A program made the translations under genes and the position numbers. A stretch of DNA of 7,401 nucleotides. Source: Holosporaceae bacterium (lineage in GTDB: Bacteria; Pseudomonadota; Alphaproteobacteria; UBA3830). The DNA lies in contig JAISYW010000089.1 of NCBI GenBank assembly GCA_031269645.1, positions 1-7,401 of the forward strand, read 5' to 3'. Below, piece by piece: positions 6,567 to 7,401 of this stretch; within the stretch, counting starts at the first letter, position 1; each line of letters starts with the position of its first letter. The notes below the pieces were generated by a model. It made no database searches and was not told the DNA's origin. It saw nothing but the letters and a program-made list of their open reading frames with translations.

Positions 6567-7401
6567 GTTATATAGAATATTATTTTTATTGTTATCGCCA
6601 TTTCTTCGTGCATATTTTTATATTAGATGTTTATATGGAAAGGATAAATTTGAAAGCGTTAAGAATCATTTTGGCCACGCTACAATAAAAAGACCGGAAG
6701 GAAAATTAATTTGGGTACATGCAGCAAGTATTGGCGAATCTACGACTGCGCTAACTTTTATTGAGCACGTAAAAAATCAATTTCCAGATTTAAATGTTTT
6801 ACTAACAACCGTCACTGTTACGTCGGCACGTATATTGGCTCCTAAGATTGCGAAAATTCGAGGATGTTATCATCAAATTGCTGTCGCCGACAGTCCTCGC
6901 TGGATTGCGAAATTTTTAGACTACTGGGAGGTGGATGTCGCGTTTTTTTTGGAATCAGAAATTTGGCCAAACATTGTTGATACTTTGTATTGTAGAGGTA
7001 TCCCTATTTTCCTTCTAAATGCAAGGTTATCTTCAAGGTCGTTCAACCGCTGGAGTTTGTTCAGAAAAATATTCGCTTCTATTCTAAAAAAATTCACTTG
7101 CATTTTGGCTCAATCAGAAATCGACGCTCAGAGATACGGTTTTTTTTCAAAAAACAACGTAAAATGCATAGATAATTTGAAATATGCAAATGCGTTACTG
7201 TCATATGATGCTAATCTTTTGAAAATATTTAAAAAAATGTGTCGCGGCAAAAAAGTATTGGTTGCCGCAAGTACTCATGATGGAGAAGAAGAAACTATTA
7301 TTGAAGCTCATAAAAGATTAATTTCTAAATTTGATTTGCTAACCATCGTTATACCGAGACATATCGGAAGAATTGGAGATATATGTAATCTTTTGAAAAA
7401 G
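6559..7401 (+). CDS. waaA: 3-deoxy-D-manno-octulosonic acid (Kdo) transferase, 3' partial
   Basis: WaaA (KdtA) transfers Kdo from CMP-Kdo to the lipid A precursor at the cytoplasmic face of the inner membrane, an essential step in LPS core assembly. The frame is open for 281 codons to the window edge, whereas the family is usually about 420 aa. A hydrophobic N-terminal anchor (about 5-22) precedes the GT-B fold. Motifs are WVHAASIGES (52-61) with the catalytic-base Glu60, FLESEIWPN (130-138), NARLSSRSFNRW (154-165), IDNLKYAN (204-211), VAASTHDGEEE (235-245) and IPRH (265-268). All match the family. The start ATG overlaps the last 8 nt of the DUF374 gene (ATGTTTAA) with no ribosome binding site, so translational coupling is likely. 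Whether the enzyme adds one or more Kdo residues cannot be told from the sequence. Confidence 0.96.
   Translation, partial: MFKLYRILFLLLSPFLRAYFYIRCLYGKDKFESVKNHFGHATIKRPEGKLIWVHAASIGESTTALTFIEHVKNQFPDLNVLLTTVTVTSARILAPKIAKIRGCYHQIAVADSPRWIAKFLDYWEVDVAFFLESEIWPNIVDTLYCRGIPIFLLNARLSSRSFNRWSLFRKIFASILKKFTCILAQSEIDAQRYGFFSKNNVKCIDNLKYANALLSYDANLLKIFKKMCRGKKVLVAASTHDGEEETIIEAHKRLISKFDLLTIVIPRHIGRIGDICNLLKK

Overview
The window is AT-rich (T/A-ending codons, homopolymer A/T runs) and comes from a Gram-negative bacterium that makes lipopolysaccharide and peptidoglycan. The double cold-shock-domain protein, the type-A RNase P RNA, and a DUF374 acyltransferase overlapping waaA together suggest a low-GC alphaproteobacterium. 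A host-associated lineage (Holosporales- or Rickettsiales-like) fits the AT bias and the degenerate enzyme described below. This placement is inference; no 16S rRNA or other taxonomic marker is present. The standard code appears to be in use, with TGA, TAG and TAA all read as stops.

Layout, left to right: (1) the 3' end of a class A penicillin-binding protein gene (+), carrying the SxN and KTG transpeptidase motifs. (2) A convergent 1.9-kb gene (-) for a four-helix membrane protein with the architecture of FlaA1/WbpM/CapD nucleotide-sugar dehydratases. It has lost the NAD-binding glycines and every recognisable catalytic residue, yet its reading frame is intact. (3) A divergent gpsA (+), with a C-terminus shorter than usual. 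(4) A convergent double cold-shock-domain gene (-). (5) A complete RNase P RNA gene, rnpB (+), recognised from its conserved sequences and P1/P2 pairing. (6) A (+) cluster of an FkbM-type methyltransferase with a signal-like N-terminus, a DUF374 lysophospholipid-acyltransferase-like protein, and waaA (Kdo transferase), which is cut by the window edge. The last two genes overlap by 8 nt.

Much of the window concerns the envelope: peptidoglycan cross-linking (PBP), glycerol-3-phosphate for phospholipids (GpsA), lipid A/Kdo assembly (WaaA, probably DUF374) and possibly glycan modification (FkbM protein, CapD-like relic). rnpB and the cold-shock protein are RNA housekeeping. I see no mobile element, CRISPR array, tRNA, rRNA or toxin-antitoxin pair, and no clear candidate for a new multi-gene system. 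The most notable item is the intact but apparently catalytically dead CapD/WbpM-family protein. No gene-free stretch exceeds 300 bases other than the one occupied by rnpB; the gaps on either side of rnpB (about 170 and 91 nt) hold only candidate promoter and operator elements.
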